Assembly (NCBI GenBank): GCA_902802815.1
Contig: CADCNQ010000005.1
Location: 62,001-126,000 of the forward strand
Direction of reading: 5' to 3'
Length of the DNA stretch: 64,000 nt
Source: an uncultured Bacteroidales bacterium
Lineage (GTDB): Bacteria > Bacteroidota > Bacteroidia > Bacteroidales > Bacteroidaceae
The position numbers and the translations under genes were made by a program. The notes under the pieces are model-generated. The model was not told where the DNA came from. It saw nothing but the letters and a program-made list of their open reading frames with translations, and did no database searches. Numbering within the stretch: the stretch's first letter is position 1; each line of letters opens with the position of its first letter. This document shows positions 63,106 through 64,000 of this stretch, one piece after another.

Positions 63106-63883
63106 ACTTCAGTCCTGCCTTGAGCGAACGTATCACTGCAGAGGTGAATCCAGCATGATCCAGTTCATTGAGTCCCTTGATGGTCACTCCACCGGGTGTC
63201 GTCACCTTGTCGATAGCCTCTTCGGGGTGCCATCCGGTCTCCTTGAGCAGCGACACAGCGCCCTGCATCGTCTGCAGCGCAATCTGCTTTGCCTGCTGGG
63301 GATAGAAACCCATCTCGCAACCGGCCTGCATCTGAGCCCTCACGTAGCGCATCACGTACGCAATGCCGCACGAAGCCATCATCATACCGGCTGCCACCAG
63401 GTTTTCCGCCACCGCAAGTGTGTCACCCACAAGGTCGTAAAGCGACTTTACCTTGGAGAGCGTCTCCTCCGTTGCGCTCTCACCTTTGGCAATGAAAGAC
63501 ATCGAGGCGCCGTATTCGGCCGCAATATTGGGAATCACGTAGCAGAACTGCCCGTTGCGGCCAAAGGCTTCAACGAGCTTCTCCGTGGTGAAATTGGCGG
63601 CATCGCTCACCAGCACCTGCCTTTCCGTATCCACCGCATCCTTAATTTCCTGTATGACGACGGGCATCAGCCAGGGCTTCACCACCATCACCACCACATC
63701 GGCACCCTTCACGGCCTCCCTGTTGTCCGTCGTGGTCACCAATGAGGGGTACTTTGCCTTAAACTCCGAGAGCAACTTCTCGTTCTTGTCGGCCACTGTT
63801 ATCTGTTCCAGTTTACCACTCTTTGCCCAGCCGTGGATGAGCGCTCCGCCCATGTTCCCGGCACCAATAACAGTTATCTTCAT
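63104..63883 (-). CDS. proC: pyrroline-5-carboxylate reductase
   Basis: 259 residues. The N-terminal Rossmann motif is VIGAGNMGGALI (residues 4-15), with VVMVVKPW near 69 and the C-terminal helical dimer domain ending TPGGVTIKGLNELDHAGFTSAVIRSLKAG, all standard for ProC. It reduces P5C to proline with NAD(P)H. P5C here can come from glutamate or from HypD two genes downstream. The ATG overlaps the stop of the partial gene upstream. Confidence 0.94.
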   Translation of the reverse strand: MKITVIGAGNMGGALIHGWAKSGKLEQITVADKNEKLLSEFKAKYPSLVTTTDNREAVKGADVVVMVVKPWLMPVVIQEIKDAVDTERQVLVSDAANFTTEKLVEAFGRNGQFCYVIPNIAAEYGASMSFIAKGESATEETLSKVKSLYDLVGDTLAVAENLVAAGMMMASCGIAYVMRYVRAQMQAGCEMGFYPQQAKQIALQTMQGAVSLLKETGWHPEEAIDKVTTPGGVTIKGLNELDHAGFTSAVIRSLKAGLK

Positions 63884-64000
63884 TCTTCTGTATTTTTTAT
63901 CGTTCTTTTACTCTCGTCCACCCATTCCTTCATTTCCTCCTTAGAGGCGTTATTGAGCAGTCTGCCCGCCTTCCAGTTCACCAGAGGATAGGCCTTCTTG
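63880..64000 (-). CDS. C-terminal end of an unidentified gene (partial)
   Basis: The last 39 codons of a minus-strand gene whose start lies right of the window. The frame ends ...KEEMKEWVDESKRTIKNTEE, then TGA, which overlaps the ATG of proC by 3 bases (ATGA-type), so it is the upstream member of the same operon. The visible tail (VNWKAGRLLNNASKEEM) is not enough to name the family. Confidence 0.65.
   Translation of the reverse strand, partial: KKAYPLVNWKAGRLLNNASKEEMKEWVDESKRTIKNTEE

Overview
This 64 kb window is a stretch of chromosome from a Bacteroidales bacterium, probably of the Prevotellaceae/Bacteroidaceae type. The evidence is the promoter style (a -7 box of form TAnnTTTG, often with TTG about 19 bases upstream), the near absence of Shine-Dalgarno sequences, and order-typical families: Wzi, BY-kinase/Wzz fusions, a PorZ-like type IX secretion protein, the T9SS plug family DUF5103, DUF3256, DUF4838 and type B L31. 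The genus is not fixed by the sequence. I saw no tRNA, 16S/23S rRNA, insertion sequence, phage or CRISPR array.

Layout. Positions 1-1115 hold no protein gene: a 6S-like structured RNA on the minus strand, a long 11-bp tandem array and other small repeats. Housekeeping genes follow (fba, rpmE2, DUF3256, an EamA permease, a POT-family permease broken by one lost base, a SulP anion transporter, ruvC). From 8363 to 23.9 kb lies an extracellular polysaccharide locus: a multi-SLBB export protein, a Wzz-like protein, a Wzy-like polymerase, a Wzx flippase, an FrhB-like protein, a pyruvyl-transferase-family protein, glycosyltransferases, a WbsX/GH99-like protein, a DUF4838 protein and an epimerase. 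Its middle (11980-18200) is much AT-richer than its flanks. A short regulatory-looking element (24.06-24.52 kb) separates this from a second export block (24.6-35.8 kb): a WecA-like GPT, two initiating sugar-phosphate transferases, a lipoprotein, Wzi, a PorZ-like protein and a BY-kinase. A compact Wza-like lipoprotein sits at 39.1 kb, so there are two outer-membrane export proteins and two Wzz-type proteins.

Positions 35.8-39.1 kb hold a ZapA-containing cluster with RNase Y and a HAD phosphatase. RNase P RNA (40.96-41.33 kb, minus) and an HtrA protease follow. At 42.7-46.7 kb is a tightly overlapping run: secreted unknown, HPr-kinase-like ATPase, S26 peptidase with a Ser/His active site, PqqD-like protein, T9SS plug protein and a DUF1460 hydrolase. 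The kinase/peptidase/PqqD trio looks like a peptide- or protein-maturation cassette and is the best candidate here for an undescribed system. serB and an acyl-CoA synthetase precede a second glycan block (flippase plus five glycosyltransferases, 50.0-56.1 kb).

The right end (56.1-64 kb, all minus) reads as a hydroxyproline-use operon: proC, an M24 aminopeptidase P, a glycyl radical enzyme whose active-site residues match trans-4-hydroxyproline dehydratase (HypD), its activase, a second M24 aminopeptidase and an rRNA/tRNA methyltransferase, chained by short overlaps to the glycosyltransferases downstream. Peptidases would release Hyp or Pro from X-Pro/X-Hyp peptides, HypD would make pyrroline-5-carboxylate, and ProC would reduce it to proline.

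Short tandem repeats with unit lengths of 7, 8, 9 and 11 bp recur at gene borders and are a notable trait of this genome.
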